NCBI GenBank assembly: GCA_029449235.1
Contig: JANATG010000019.1
Location: 310,001 to 374,000, forward strand
Length of the DNA stretch: 64,000 nucleotides
Origin: Linnemannia schmuckeri
Lineage: Eukaryota > Mortierellomycota > Mortierellomycetes > Mortierellales > Mortierellaceae
Direction: 5' to 3'
In this document: positions 39,952 to 51,593 of the stretch, one piece after another
Position numbering within the stretch: the first letter of the stretch is position 1
Layout: each line of letters starts with the position of its first letter
Made by a program: the position numbers and the translations under genes
The notes under the pieces: generated by a model
Database searches by the model: none
What the model saw: only the letters and a program-made list of their open reading frames with translations
What the model was told of the DNA's origin: nothing

Positions 39952-41306
39952 CTACCGCCTGGCCTTGAAAGCAGCCAGCTTCTTCTTTCTCTGGGTATCG
40001 ATCTTATTGCTATTCTGCTTCTTTTTGGCAGGCTTTGAGGGCTCGACGTTGTCGTCATCATCCTCGAAGCCTTTGCTCCAGCCATCTCCAAGCTTCCAGG
40101 CTGCCGCCGCTTTCTTGGCACCTCCACTGCCCTTTACTGCTGCTGAGGAAGTGTTTGCCTTTTTTGTTGTTGTGGTGGTTGTTGTTACTGTCTTCTTGAT
40201 GATCTTTTTTGTCGCTGCTGATGATGATGATGTTGCTGTTAAGGTGGTGGCGGCGGTTTTCTTTCCCTCCAAGAGTTTCGAGACCTGCTTGGCGAGCTCT
40301 GAGCTCTTCTTTGTAGGTGCTGCTGAGAGAGCTTTCGCAGATTTGGCGGCGGTGGCGGTGCTGGTCTTTGCCTTTTTGCTGGGTTGTTGAGGTTGTGCTG
40401 ATTTAGAGACAGAGGTAACAGCGTCGGATTTACGTTTCTTGCTCTCCAACTGAGCATGGATATCCTTGAGCTCTTGTGGCAAATCGTCCATGCTATCGTC
40501 TCCCGAGTCCTCCCCACCATCCTCCTGGTCCTGATCATCATCATTGTCCTCGTTGATGTCGCTGCCTTCTTCCTCAGTGGCCCAGTTTTCAGAATCGTCA
40601 TCGTCCTCAGAATCGGCAGCAGCCTCGGCAGCTTCTTCAGAGTCGTCTTCTTCCTCGGCGGCGGTGCTCATCTTTGAAGAGTCCATTAACGCAGAACCGA
40701 AGAGAGATTTCATGAAACTTGCGACCTCGTTCTTCAGTCCCGGCTATTTGAAGTAACACAGTGACAACAGAAAGGGTCCAATGACAAGTGTTAAATATAT
40801 ACACGCATAATAACGATATTCCCAATGTCTACGTTCAATGTTTCATGCAAAAAGAAAGTGCTTCTTTACCTCCTCCTCGGCGGGATCAGATTTAATCGCC
40901 TTCTTCTTCTTATCCTTCTTAACAGCCGCTGCTCTAACGGCCTTGACCTTCTCTGCTTCGTTGTCGCTATCGTCGCTATCGTCGCCCTCGAGTTCAGATC
41001 CAGAATCAATATCCTGGAAAAGTTCCATATCTTTTGCAGACCCGCCCATGGCCAAGATCTCGCGCATCAGAAGGTCATCCTTCCCGAGGGGGGCGTCGCT
41101 TCCTCCTGCTGCTGCCTTTCCTGCCTTCTTCTTGTCTGATGCCTAGAGAAATACAGAACGCGTATAAGGTGGTATGTTAAAATATTTGATGGTGTGGTGG
41201 TCGACAGACAGCGGGAAAGGTAGATAGGATTAAGATAGAGAGTGAGAGGGAGGTAGGGTGGAAGGGTTACCTTGAGAAACTTGGAGGTCTTTGCTGCCTT
41301 ATGCAT
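39952..41306 (-). CDS. Lysine-rich, acidic-tract protein, probably nucleolar; function unknown
   Basis: Three exons give 366 residues: 41306-41271 (MHKAAKTSKFLK), 41142-40870 and 40743-39952. All junctions are phase 0 with GT-AG ends. The ordered part seems limited to ~30-140: LLMREILAMGGSAKDMELFQ, then an acidic DSGSELEGDDSDDSD stretch, Lys-rich segments, and GLKNEVASFMKSLFG. Next come a long Asp/Glu tract, Ala/Lys/Thr-rich low complexity, and a basic C-terminus (QRKKKLAAFKARR) like a nuclear or nucleolar localisation signal. Alternating acidic and basic tracts are common in ribosome-biogenesis factors, so such a role is a guess. It is convergent with NOP4, itself a ribosome-assembly gene. 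I do not recognise the family. Confidence 0.75.
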
Positions 41307-42858
41307 TATGAGGGTTCTGTGAATGAATTTGTGTGAATGAGGAAAGGTTGTTGTGAACAATAGGCTCCACAAAGTGCACGCACACACAAAAAAAAAAAAA
41401 AAAAATGCCTGAGCATTGTTGTGATCCAAGCCACACAAATGCTATGTCTGTTCCAAAATCGGACAAAAAAACAGGGAGGAAGCACGTCTATTAAAGGAGC
41501 TGGCAAAGGTTTTTGTGCACTACACCACAAAGATATCTTGTCGACGCGCTTGGACCTTCAAAGAGAAGACAGGGTGCTTGTCAGAGGGATAGACCATCAC
41601 CGTCTACATGAGCTTTACTCAAGCTGGCTTGTTTGATCGGTCGATGAAACTATTACAGATTTGGTGGCGTGTGATAAAAAAATGAATCAAGGTTTTTCTA
41701 TGGGTGGGAGCAGCATGGGATCAAGCACGACAACTAGACACATCACATCGCTCTGGTACCTACTCTACTTAAAGCTGCAGCCTCCCAAATATTCACCTTA
41801 TAACGAATCACCACCACAATTGCTCCTAGAAAATAATCCCCCCCGCGTTGTAGTTCAGCCGAGCGACAGGGAGTCAAGACGTGCCGGTAGTTGCAGCCGT
41901 CTCCCTTTGACCCTGTACCCCTTCTTCATGGCTGCCCATCTTGGCTCTTCTACGTTTCCTGATTCGCTGGCACCCTTCACATTACTTTTTATTTTGCTTG
42001 GATTGCTTTTCCATCCATGCTACCTCTCACCTTTCCCTGCTCCCTTCCCTCTCCTGTCGTTTTTCTCGTGCCTTCTTTCAAAGCAATGAGACTACGAAAA
42101 ATGTCAAGAGAGGAGAATCCTATGTTACCCTAAGAATGAGGTGCCTCCTCCCCTCTCACCTCCTCACTGTCTCTCGCCGGAAGCTGCGCTCCCTTGTTTC
42201 AGGAGGAACTAGAAAAATAGAGGCAAAGCATGGGTGCGTCGGCCGCCAGCATCGCGCATTTTCTAAACTGACCGCTTGTTTTATAGTCCTTTAGATTTTT
42301 CTTTGTCACATAGATTGTCTCCTTAGGAGGGATGGACTTCGAAAAGAAAATGGCGCGGGAAATCTATTTTTTTTTTTTCAACTTTTGACCCTACTGCTTG
42401 ACAAGTATCATCCTCAGGGACCAAAACACAAAAGAGGGGAAGGTAAGGATAGGGGGTTGAAACAAGAAGAGAGGACAATGAAAAAGAAAGGAAGGATCGC
42501 TCGGTGTGAATGCGTCGGCTTGTGTCGTGTTGAGGCGAATGCATGATGATTTTGCCAGTCTGGATTTTTTTGTATGTATGATGTTTCCTGCATGCGTCTT
42601 TAGCATGGGATGTTTATTTTGCAGGTCAATTTAGAAAATTAGAGAAGGAACATTTTATGTGCGACATAAAGAGATTGTGGGGTATCTACAAAGTGGTGGA
42701 GGGATGAGCCCCGGGTGTAAGAAACGAGGGGGTAAGGGATTCCTATTAGATGGCCGAGAAATGAAAGGGGACAGAACAAGACAATAAAAAACAAAACTAG
42801 TAATAAAAAACAAAGCAAAAAAAAAAAGGGTAACAAATTGCGCCCATGTCCCCGTCGG
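41307..42858. other. Intergenic, no gene recognised
   Basis: 1.55 kb between the leader of the Lys-rich gene and the 3' end of the PL14-like gene. It contains an A-rich run near 41388-41405 and only short unconvincing open frames. Confidence 0.6.
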
Positions 42859-44185
42859 TCAAAGAAAGAGAGTAGAAACTAGTACGAAAACGAATCCACT
42901 AGTAGCTCCCAAAATCGTCCATGACGACCCACCGATCATCGCCTTTCCAGGAGCACCATTCCCACCCGTTCCCTCGTACAATTTGGCAGGCGCGCCGACA
43001 CTCAATTGGACATTCCTGAAATACACTGCCGTATCAACGGGAGTCGCATAGGTCGACTCGGACCCTCCAAAGAAGGACGAGAATAATAGGCCTTGGAAGC
43101 CGACCATTCCTGTACTTCTGTAGGGGATATTGTTCATATGGACTGCCAGGATCCCGTTCTGATAGACCTGTAGGGTACCATTACTGTTCCCTGCGGGCTC
43201 GTTGAGTTCCATGGCCATGTCCAGTCGTGTCCAGACACCCGGTTGAAAGTAGATCTGTCCGCGGCCGATTGATTTCCCGTACTGGTCGTTACACAGGACT
43301 TGTGAGTCTCTGCAGAATGCCGATTTTGGGTCTGCTGGGACATATGCATATACTATTTCATTTTCAAATGCTTTCGTTAGTTGGTAAAAAAAAAAAAAAA
43401 CGAACAGACCTAGGACAAGGACAAACGTCGTAACAGGATAAAATAAAAATAGAAAAGCAGGAATGCTTACCTTCGCCGATACCGTTCTGTCGCCACATCA
43501 TTCGCATGGTCAAACAGTTGACTCCAGTCGATTGGACACCTCCGGAACAGCCATCATAAGGGGTTCCTCCATAAATGCCCGGCAGTTTACCCGCCAATAC
43601 CCAATTGAAGCCCGCAGGGAAGGCTACATCATAGCTAACCAACATCTTGGAGAACGGCGTCTTGTCTCCAAAGGGTTTCGCATAGAAGTGTGTCCCGCCC
43701 GTCACTGGGCCGACCGACGGTGCATACGAGCCCTTGGGGTAGTTTAACTGCAGAACCGTCCCATTCTCATCGCCTTTGCCACTGGTGGTACTTGTTGTCG
43801 AGTTTGAACTCGATGCTGCGGTTGAGTTCGCTGCTACAGCTGCCTTGAAGGGATCACTGACGAACGAGATATCCTGCCCTCCGATCTGGATGGAATGAAA
43901 GGTGGTAGCCCAGTTCTGGACAAGGTATCGTTCGCCATTGTTGGTGGGGTTGGCAGTTGTGGTCTGGATAGGGCTGCTGGGCATAGGGGCGATCCAGTTC
44001 TGGAGGAAGCCACCCTGAGTGTAGATCTGATCCCTTGTTAAAGGTGTTGCTGCTGCTGCTGCTACTGCTGCTGTTCCTGAAGATGTGAGCAGTAGGCTGG
44101 ACATTGCCATTGCTACTATTGCTGTTGTTGCCTTTGCATGGCGAAATGCTATTGTGCTTCGTCGTAAGGGTGGCGATAGTGTCAT
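42859..44185 (-). CDS. Polysaccharide lyase family 14-like secreted protein, probably GPI-anchored
   Basis: Two exons (44185-43471 and 43352-42859) give 402 residues. A hydrophobic Ala-rich N-terminal segment at ~19-45 is a signal peptide or anchor. The body matches PL14-type (alginate/glucuronan lyase-like) beta-jelly-roll proteins: VLQLNYPKGSYAPSVGPVTG, GGTHFYAKPF, MLVSYDVAFPAGFNWVLAGK, LPGIYGGTPYDGCSGG, MRMMWRQNGIGE with YAYVP across the splice, and IYFQPGVWTRLDMAMELN. The C-terminus is Gly/Ser then hydrophobic (SGFVFVLVSTLFL), as expected for a GPI signal. Expected location is the cell wall or surface, acting on uronic-acid polymers; the exact substrate is not readable. Several NxS/T sites lie in a Ser/Thr/Asn-rich insert (~115-140). 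It is divergent from GEP4. Confidence 0.82.
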
Positions 44186-45032
44186 TGTGTTGTAAAGGAG
44201 AGGGAGGGCGAGAAGAAAGGATCAGATAAGAGACTCGCGTGGGTGTTGGAGAAGGGGAGAAGGGGAGAAGGAAGAGGAAGAGGGGAGAAGAGAATGAAGA
44301 AGAGCGGAGAAGATAAGGAAGAAGAGGGAAGAAGACGAAAAAACGATGATGACGGAAAATAAAAATAAATAAATAAATGAATGATCCACACATGCAGCCA
44401 GCACGGATCAATATCTTTTGGACAAATTAGATTGGAGAGTGAGAGTGAGGAGAAACAAGCAAGACGATATACAGAGAACAGACAGAACATTGCCCAATAC
44501 GATAGCAATTAGAATCAAGAGTCGCCTTGTCTCTTCCTATTGCCCCATTACCACAAGTGCCTACTTTTACTATTCGCCCTTGCTCTCTCTTTGTCTAAGC
44601 CAACAAAGAGCGAGGAATGAGCACCAGAAAATGGATTGAAAGGGAAAAGAGTCGCCTAAATGACGAGAAAGTCGACAACGTGCGCTGCTCCTTTTTTTAT
44701 CCCTCTCTTTTACATAGACAAGGACTTCTTCTTTTCCGAGCCACCATCTCTTGAGACGAAGATATGAAGTTGTTTGCTGAACAGTAAGAAGTGTCAGTAT
44801 AGAAGAGTTCAAGAGTATAGTGCTTTCAAAAACTTTATACCATGGCATTCATCATTGTGACGCGCTTCTTTTTCTTCTAGCGAACTGCCTTTTACCCAAA
44901 AGAAGCGATCGACAAAAAGAGATCTTCTGATTCACTCTCACCTCGGCATCAATCTTCTTCACTGCTTCCCTTCATTCCACACTTACACGCACATACTTAC
45001 ACACGCGCAAAAAGACATTCACGCGCGACATT
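44186..45032. promoter_or_regulatory. Divergent promoter region PL14-like gene/GEP4
   Basis: 847 bp between start codons. The part next to the lyase is purine-rich on plus (CT-rich leader on minus). The GEP4 side is CT- then CA-rich. No TATA box is obvious. Confidence 0.45.
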
Positions 45033-46114
45033 ATGGTACAGAGCTTCAACCTACAGGGCATCCTGCAATCCTTCCGGGTTCTCACATCCCCACGCCTCAT
45101 GGTCCCCAACATCGTCGTCCGGGGTAATAAACACATTCGACAACATTCAATATGCAAAACAACAACAGCTTCATGCACAGAGTGCTCACCTGCTTCCCTC
45201 GTCTTGGCAAAAAAAAAAAAAAAATAGATATCCGCGACATCAACTTTGAACAACTCCACAAGGCCGGGATCATTGCAATTGCATTCGATAAAGATAACTG
45301 TCTCACGAAACCCTACGGCCTCGAACTCTACCCGCCCTTCAAGGTACGCACTCAGGATACAACTCTGAAATCATCAATTGACTGGTTGCCTCGACAACCA
45401 GTAACAACACCAATTCACACTCTCAATCATGTATCAAACAGGACGCATGGAGGAGATGCAGGGATGTGTACAAGGATCAAGTCGTGATCGTCTCCAACTC
45501 TGCAGGAACCCCCGATGACAAGGATAACCAACAAGCTCAAGCCATCGAACAAGCCCTCCAAGTCAACGTCCTCCGTCACCAGGAAAAGAAACCTTCAGGT
45601 GGAGAGGAACTGCTGAGTCATTTCAATGGGATCAAGGCGAAGAGGATTGCGTTTGTGGGCGATAGGGCGTTGACGGATGTGGTCTTTGGGAACAATTATG
45701 GGATGCTGACCATCCTCACGCGCGATGTCGTCACCGAGGAGGGTGATAATCCTATGGCTATCAGGGTAAGTTTTTTTGTTTGTTCTTTGTAGAGAGGAAA
45801 GCTGGGGATGCATTATGAGTCGCAGAGAAAATGCAATTGACCTTTTTGTATAATTTCCACGGAGAAAATAGATCCGGAGGATGGAGCATAGGGTATTGGC
45901 GTTCTTGGACAGGATGAACATCAAAGCGAAGCCACACCCGATTCCGATCGACCTCCACGCTGTTGTTATGCAAACACCACCGGCAGCCGAGTCAAAAGCG
46001 GAAGCCAAGGCTGATCTTGCGGCAGAGGAGATAAGAAAGAAAGAAAGCAAAGAGGCTGCAGAACGGGAAGCGAAATTCGAGCGGTCCAAACGGACCTCTG
46101 TGCGAGGTGAATAA
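45033..46114 (+). CDS. GEP4: Mitochondrial phosphatidylglycerophosphatase GEP4
   Basis: Gep4 dephosphorylates phosphatidylglycerophosphate to phosphatidylglycerol in the mitochondrial matrix, a step of cardiolipin synthesis. Four exons give 257 residues: 45033-45123, 45228-45343, 45442-45765 and 45872-46114. The start MVQSFNLQGILQSFRVL is family-like. The HAD motif I is at 51-57, DKDNCLT (DxDxT). Motif II is in VVIVSNSAGTPDD, and motif IV in RIAFVGDRALTDVVFGNNYG. The segment RRMEHRVLAFLDRM follows the last intron. The C-terminal ~50 residues are Ala/Lys/Glu-rich, longer than in yeast Gep4 (185 residues). No strong presequence is visible, as in the family. Confidence 0.92.
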
Positions 46115-46495
46115 AAATTAATGTATGTGAACCTTTCTTTCTAGTTGGGTGATTGCGAATTGCTGTTTGTTGTAAGGGTTGATGTCATTTTGTAACGGCT
46201 AAAGAGGACGAGGTAGTATCTAGGGTGTGTTTGTTCATCAATGGACAACCAAGTAAGAAGCAGAGAGAAGGGCTCTCTTTGTTGAACATGGACCCTCTTT
46301 TTCCCGTTATGAATCTATAGCAACAAACATACTTTGCATGAATAATGAATATCGATCCATCACCTGACGGATTCACACGCTGTCTCTCTTAAAAAGAGAA
46401 AACGTTTTTCTTGGCCTACATGCTTTCCTCTTCTCTTCTTTTCTGCACACACACACCTTCCCTTCACAAACACCCACACAATCAAATTGACAACG
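46115..46495. other. Spacer with CT/CA-rich leader
   Basis: 381 bp holding the 3' end of GEP4 and a CT- then CA-rich leader directly before the small gene at 46496, which supports that gene being transcribed. Confidence 0.5.
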
Positions 46496-46798
46496 ATGAC
46501 AACACACCCGTCTTCCGACACAACCATCACCTCGTCCGTCGCCACAACCGGAGCACCCACTCACGCTACCTCTGCTACAACTACAGAAGCAGCAGGTGCC
46601 CACCAAGCAAGCTCGCAGGCCAATACCGGTGGTGCAAATGCAGGTGCAGGAGAATTCTCGACACAAGTCGAGCCCCAGATCTTAAGCCATGAGGAAGGAA
46701 CAGGATGGGAACGGACCGTGACCCAAGTCCCTGGCGAGGAACCCGTTCATAGCATCAAGTTGGCTGGACATATCAAAGGGATCCCTGGCCGGCGATAA
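46496..46798 (+). CDS. Small Ala/Thr-rich hypothetical protein, 100 residues
   Basis: Open frame of 100 residues starting MTTHPSSDTTITSSVATTGA. The first ~60 residues are low-complexity Thr/Ala/Ser/Gly. The last ~40 are more structured-looking: EPQILSHEEGTGWERTV, TQVPGEEPVHSIKLAGHIKG, ending IPGRR. No signal peptide or membrane segment is seen. A typical CA-rich leader (CAAATTGACAACG) precedes the ATG, and codon use looks coding-like (many C/G third positions). I do not recognise it; it could be a small stress-type or disordered protein. Confidence 0.55.
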   Translation: MTTHPSSDTTITSSVATTGAPTHATSATTTEAAGAHQASSQANTGGANAGAGEFSTQVEPQILSHEEGTGWERTVTQVPGEEPVHSIKLAGHIKGIPGRR

Positions 46799-47194
46799 GC
46801 ATGATTGAGAGGATCGAGAGAAGCATGAGGAGAGGACTATGAGCTCGCACGGGGACAGGACGAGCTGGCAGTAATGATCCCCGTGGACAGAAGGAGACAA
46901 GACGAGATGTTACAAGGCAGAACAGCATACAAGCATACAGCAGCAACCAACACCCATTTTAGTGTCATTTTAGCTCAGCAAAACCAAACGAAAAAACGCA
47001 GTAGGAGTAGTTCATCATCTAAAAAAGAGCCAACATTCACCCACCATTGTACATCACAATCAAAACAATAAACACCAACCACTCAGCAAGCTTAGATAGG
47101 GATATGGACATCAATATAAATATGTATTTTTGTGAAAGAAAGGGGCATGAAATGCTATTGTACAATGGATACTAAATAGAAAGAACTTGACAGT
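46799..47194. other. Convergent spacer, no gene recognised
   Basis: 396 bp between convergent stop codons, A-rich, with AATAAA at ~47068 as a candidate polyadenylation signal for the small gene. Confidence 0.5.
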
Positions 47195-48940
47195 TTAAAA
47201 GGCCATGAGGATCTCACCATCGAGATCATCACGCTCCCACGTGCTCTCCAGCCGCCTCTTCATGATCGCCCTCCTTCGCTTCTCCTTGGGACGATCCTTC
47301 AACGAAGGAAAGAATGACTCGTGATTATACCACCCCTTCTGTCTCAACCCGGCAATCCGACTCATCGTCGACACTGAACTCCCGACCAACACATCTGCAT
47401 GCGCCAAAATCGCAGCGTCCACCATCGCTGGGCCAAACGTACCCCAGATCTCGGCGGTGCCGTATTTCGTATGGTCGAGACGGTGCCAGCCGAGCTCCTT
47501 GATCTTTGCGAAATCTTCTTCGGATGTCGAATCGGTGGCGACGACCACGGGAAGGTGGGAGACGAGACCCAGGGATTTGGCTGCGTATTCGCGGGCGCGT
47601 TCGACCGCTACTGCGTACAGCTCGATAGGGAGGAGACAGTTATCGACAGACTGACCACGACATTTGGCCCAGATATCACCGCGACGAAGATGGACGGCAA
47701 TGTGGGGGATCCGTGTGGCGGGTGCCTGGATCTCTGTGACCAGGGTTCCGTCCTCCGAGACCGGGTTCTGGCGCTCGCTCTCGGTGAGTTCGAGCTCTTC
47801 GGGATCATTGTTGGGCAGGATCTCGATGTCACGGTCATCCTTGATCTCCTCGTTGATCCGCAGGGTTGCATACTCCATCACCTTGGGCTCGAAATGCATG
47901 TCCTTGCCGGCTTCCTTCCAAAAGATTCCACCACGCTGGACGGCCTTGAGTTTGAATGTGTTGCTTAAGAAAAGCATGTCAGCCTTGCCTGCTGCGATCT
48001 CTTCAGGTGACCGACCATCGAAATCGGCGTACCGGTCCAGGAGATCTTCGACAATGACCAGGTCCTCGGGGTTATGGTTGTCATGTACAATCCGCTGACG
48101 GTCATAGACGGGACCATTGGGGCGTGGAGCAATAGGTGGGACGAAGACTGGGCGGATAAGGAAATGGAAGAGGAAATTCTGTGCCGAGAAATTGATATCC
48201 AAGTTAGGACCACCATATCCATAAACAATCTGACAGGTCATATTTTCAGCAACACCTGCCCAAGCCTCCGTCTCCGAATGGTAAGGTCCATGAAGATGTG
48301 TGGACTTCAAAGCTTGATCCAACCCAACTCGGCGTTGCGCCTCAGTAAGGGGTCGGACCTGAGACCATTCGAGGACAGGGAGCCCCGTAAGTTGGGTCAA
48401 TTTAGGGAGGTCCATGTATTGGGACCATTGTTGGTGAGTGTTGTTGTGGTCGTGCGAGTTGGAGATGATGGGTGGGAGGATGAGGGTTCGGTTGAGTTTG
48501 CGGGCAACATAGACTGCAGATTGGACACCGATGAACTGGTTGGTCAGGCCGCCAAAGGGGAGGAAAGAGAGGTATTTGGTGTTGGCGTCGAGGATGGAGA
48601 CGGCAGGCTTTAGCGGCAGCGTAAATGGCTCCAAGGGTGCATCGTCGTCGTTATCGTCGTTGTCATTATCGTCATGGCTATTGTTAGAGTTGGCGTCGTT
48701 GTTTATGATTGTACTTGTGTTTGTTTCAGGGTTGAGTGGCTGTTGTTGTTGTTGAGGGATCATGCTCTGTTCCTTGTGCAGCCCCACATTGTTATTATTG
48801 CCGTTGGAGTGAAGTCGAAAGCTGGCAAGATCCATAGTGGTGAGCAGGGTCCACGCAGAGACGAGGATGATAGCGACCAGGATGAATAAGGTCCTGTTTC
48901 TTAGACCCTGACTCTGTCCCTCTCTTGCAAATCCCTTCAT
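47195..48940 (-). CDS. O-fucosyltransferase-like type II membrane glycosyltransferase
   Basis: Single exon, 581 residues. A short basic cytosolic head (MKGFAREGQSQGLRNR) precedes a membrane anchor at ~17-38 (TLFILVAIILVSAWTLL), then an Asn/Asp/Gln-rich stem to ~100. The lumenal domain begins YLSFLPFGGLTNQFIGVQSA and ARKLNRTLILPPI, the GDP-binding entry typical of GDP-fucose protein O-fucosyltransferase folds. IAVHLRRGDIWAKC carries the conserved HxRRGD-type motif. Near the end, DVLVGSSVSTMSRIAGL matches the conserved SxxS/R acceptor-side motif. A Golgi or ER location and sugar transfer from GDP-fucose are expected from family knowledge; donor and acceptor are not proven. Several NxT sites (NRT, NMT, NNT) are present. 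Confidence 0.82.
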   Translation of the reverse strand: MKGFAREGQSQGLRNRTLFILVAIILVSAWTLLTTMDLASFRLHSNGNNNNVGLHKEQSMIPQQQQQPLNPETNTSTIINNDANSNNSHDDNDNDDNDDDAPLEPFTLPLKPAVSILDANTKYLSFLPFGGLTNQFIGVQSAVYVARKLNRTLILPPIISNSHDHNNTHQQWSQYMDLPKLTQLTGLPVLEWSQVRPLTEAQRRVGLDQALKSTHLHGPYHSETEAWAGVAENMTCQIVYGYGGPNLDINFSAQNFLFHFLIRPVFVPPIAPRPNGPVYDRQRIVHDNHNPEDLVIVEDLLDRYADFDGRSPEEIAAGKADMLFLSNTFKLKAVQRGGIFWKEAGKDMHFEPKVMEYATLRINEEIKDDRDIEILPNNDPEELELTESERQNPVSEDGTLVTEIQAPATRIPHIAVHLRRGDIWAKCRGQSVDNCLLPIELYAVAVERAREYAAKSLGLVSHLPVVVATDSTSEEDFAKIKELGWHRLDHTKYGTAEIWGTFGPAMVDAAILAHADVLVGSSVSTMSRIAGLRQKGWYNHESFFPSLKDRPKEKRRRAIMKRRLESTWERDDLDGEILMAF

Positions 48941-49238
48941 TGTAAACTTTTTGCCGTTTTTTAGATCGAGGTTTTATATGTTTTTGTTGAAGTGAGGAAG
49001 GGAAAGGGATGTGAAAGTACGAAAGTAATGGGTAAGTGTAATGATATGGAATGAAAGACAAAAAAGGGTTCAGTTGTGATCTGCCTCCTTGAGCTGTGGA
49101 AGGTGGAAGTGTGAAGGAGGGGAGTGTCGTTATGTGAAGTGGGAGAGGAACGGAGAGGGAAGAATAAAAAGAAAGAGAGAATGGAAGGAGGGGAGTGATG
49201 AGATAATTCAACGGTATTGCAGCCGCAACGGTGGAGGG

Positions 49239-49271
<33 letters not shown>

Positions 49272-50352
49272 AACTGCAAGGAGAGAGGAGAAGAGTGAAA
49301 GAAAGGCAAATCAAAAAACGCAGAGAGGAAGACAATTAAAGGAAGAGATAGAGATGTGAAAAACAAAAAGGGGCAACACATCCGACGAGCAGGAGAAGCA
49401 AAAAGAAAGACTGACTGCTATTAATAACGAATTAAAGGACTGAGAGACTGACCTGATTGACTGGATTGTCGTAGTCTCAACAGATACACACACAAAGAAA
49501 GACAGATGTTGACAAAACCATGACGACTGAGTGAATGACTAGTGTTTTCTTGACGAGATCAGTGGCAACTAAACCCAGGAACGTGAGGGACATGCGCAGA
49601 GACAGAGAGGAAAAGTAAATCCCTCACAATCGTCTACGCCATCGATGGCGCTGGGTGGTGCTCATCCTTTCCTCCCGTGTGCTAACTTATCTCTGGGGTT
49701 TGGTGGTCGAGGGATGGTATCCTCCTCTCTTCATTGTTTTCGATCTCTCCCTCTCTCTTCTGCAATTGCTCAACACAACACTGAAGAGGCGTAAAAATAA
49801 TAACAACAAAAGGACTGACTGGGAACACAGGGATGGCATGGACCATCGCTCTCACGAACACAAGGCGTGGAAAACAAAAAGTACACTAAAATAAAACCTG
49901 AGTGCACCCTCTCAATTTTTTCCACTTTGGGCCAGGCTCCTTTCTCCCTTGAACAAAGTTTTCCTCGGCAGTGCAGCGTGCAACTTGCCTCTTGATTCTT
50001 GTAGTCCCGCTGTAGGTTTTCTAAAATAAAAAATCGGCAGTGTTGTTGCCTTTGCTGAGTTTACAATGTTCCATCCCGATCACCGATAGAGTCTTTGAGA
50101 TGATGAGCTCTCACAGTGAAAAGAGCTTGAAGATCGATCTAGCCCTTCTCTTCGTTCCAATGCGTCCCCGATGAGCTACTTCGCTACTTCTCTTACCCGT
50201 GTAGGAGTAAAATAATAACAAACCCCTTTCATATTTTATTTCCGCAAAAGAATCCGTCTAAACAGGGTATCCATTATTGGTTCGATTGCTCAAAGCTCTT
50301 TCTGTTGGTTGGTTGAGCTGGTGATGGTAATTATTAACTTGAGACTCATCCC
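48941..50352. other. Intergenic, no gene recognised
   Basis: 1.4 kb. The left ~300 bp are the minus-strand CT-rich leader of the fucosyltransferase gene, ending at an A29 run (49239-49267). The remainder has only short unconvincing frames. Confidence 0.6.
49239..49267. repeat. A29 homopolymer
   Basis: Run of 29 A in the leader region of the fucosyltransferase-like gene. Confidence 0.95.
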
Positions 50353-51593
50353 TTAAAGGCGGGCGCCTTCTTGCAGCCTCCGCTTCTTGTCGAGGTTGGC
50401 TTGCAGTTGCGTGAGATCCATGTACCACATGCGGCCCGTCTCGTACTTGAGTTTTCTAAAGTTGGATTTCATGGCCCCTCCCACAACGTGGAGATGCAAG
50501 TGATCAACGGTGTTGAATGGCGGCACGTGGAACCCGAGTCTAGACACATAAGAAGGGGGAAGCAACAGCCGGTAAACCGTGTCAGCAAAACGAACAAATT
50601 CCTCAGAGGATTAGGTTTCCAACATTACATCCATCGACGATCTCGATTTGATGCTCTTCTCTGCCCTCCTTGACTTTCTTTTTAGAACACATTCCTCTTC
50701 TGTTTTTATCTTTTTATTTCTCCTGCGTTGCAAGCCCATGCACAACGTCAATGCTTCTGCTCCCTCACTCTATCTCTCGCTCTCTCTCGCTCTAGTCGCC
50801 TCTTTCTTTGTAAGAATACATTTCTTTCATCTTAACTTTTCCCCTTTCTTCCTATATTATATCTGTTGGCGATCTCGATACTCTTCTCTTCCTGTCGTTC
50901 CTTTTTGTTCTTTTTCGTCTGCCGTCTGCTATCTCACCCCATTCCAACACAGTGCGCTCTTGACAGTCTCATCTCGTCCCAGTGGCTTGTGTCTTTTTTC
51001 AATGCCATTCCTATCGTGATACGAAACATAGATTCTTGCCTTGATTGTTCAGGATCATGTCCACGTTCTTTGAGGAGATCAATGCCCTTTTGATGCATCT
51101 TCTCGAGCAGAGGGATATGGTCGGTAGTCAGGGTTTTGACACTCTTGACATGATCAACAGGCACAATTAGGATATGTGTCTCTGCTGCGGGGTTGATATC
51201 GTTGAATGCTGCAATCTCATCGTCCTGTTCGTGTGAAAGGTGTAGGTGGAGTAGGTTGGGAGGTGCGTGAGGGCAAGAAAGAGAGTAGTGGGAAGTGATG
51301 ATTAGCAAGTCAGACCAACAAACGTTTCTTGTTTCTGAGTATACTTCCGATTTTTTTTTTTTTTTTTTTTTTTTCAGGTACCACGTTTTATTCATTTGAC
51401 AAGTCACAAAAATTATCAGCCGCCGTTGCATTCCCCGTGTGTTCGATTTCTGTGTGTGCTTTGCTGGCTCCTAGTCTGATATGTGGAAATAGAAGAGCTG
51501 AATTACCTTGTAAATGAGCGTGGTCGGGGTGCTTCCTTCGACAATCGCACAAAAGATGCATGGCCGGCACAGAATTTTGTCGATAATAGTCAT
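50353..51593 (-). CDS. HINT3-like histidine-triad (HIT) nucleotide hydrolase with GC-AG intron
   Basis: Three exons give 152 residues: 51593-51507, 51224-51040 and 50539-50353. The N-terminus MTIIDKILCRPCIFCAIVEG has the CxFC start of the HINT branch. Core segments: DDEIAAFNDINPAAETHILI, PVDHVKSVKTL, and RLGFHVPPFNTVDHLHLHVV with the HxHxH triad at 104-108. The C-terminal helix LDKKRRLQEGARL resembles HINT3. Family members hydrolyse adenosine phosphoramidates and acyl-adenylates. Intron 2 (50540-51039, 500 bp) must begin AG|GCAAGAATC: the nearby GT choices do not keep the RLGFHVPP frame. Intron 1 contains T24 (51351-51374). The gene is divergent from the EI24-like gene. Confidence 0.85.
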
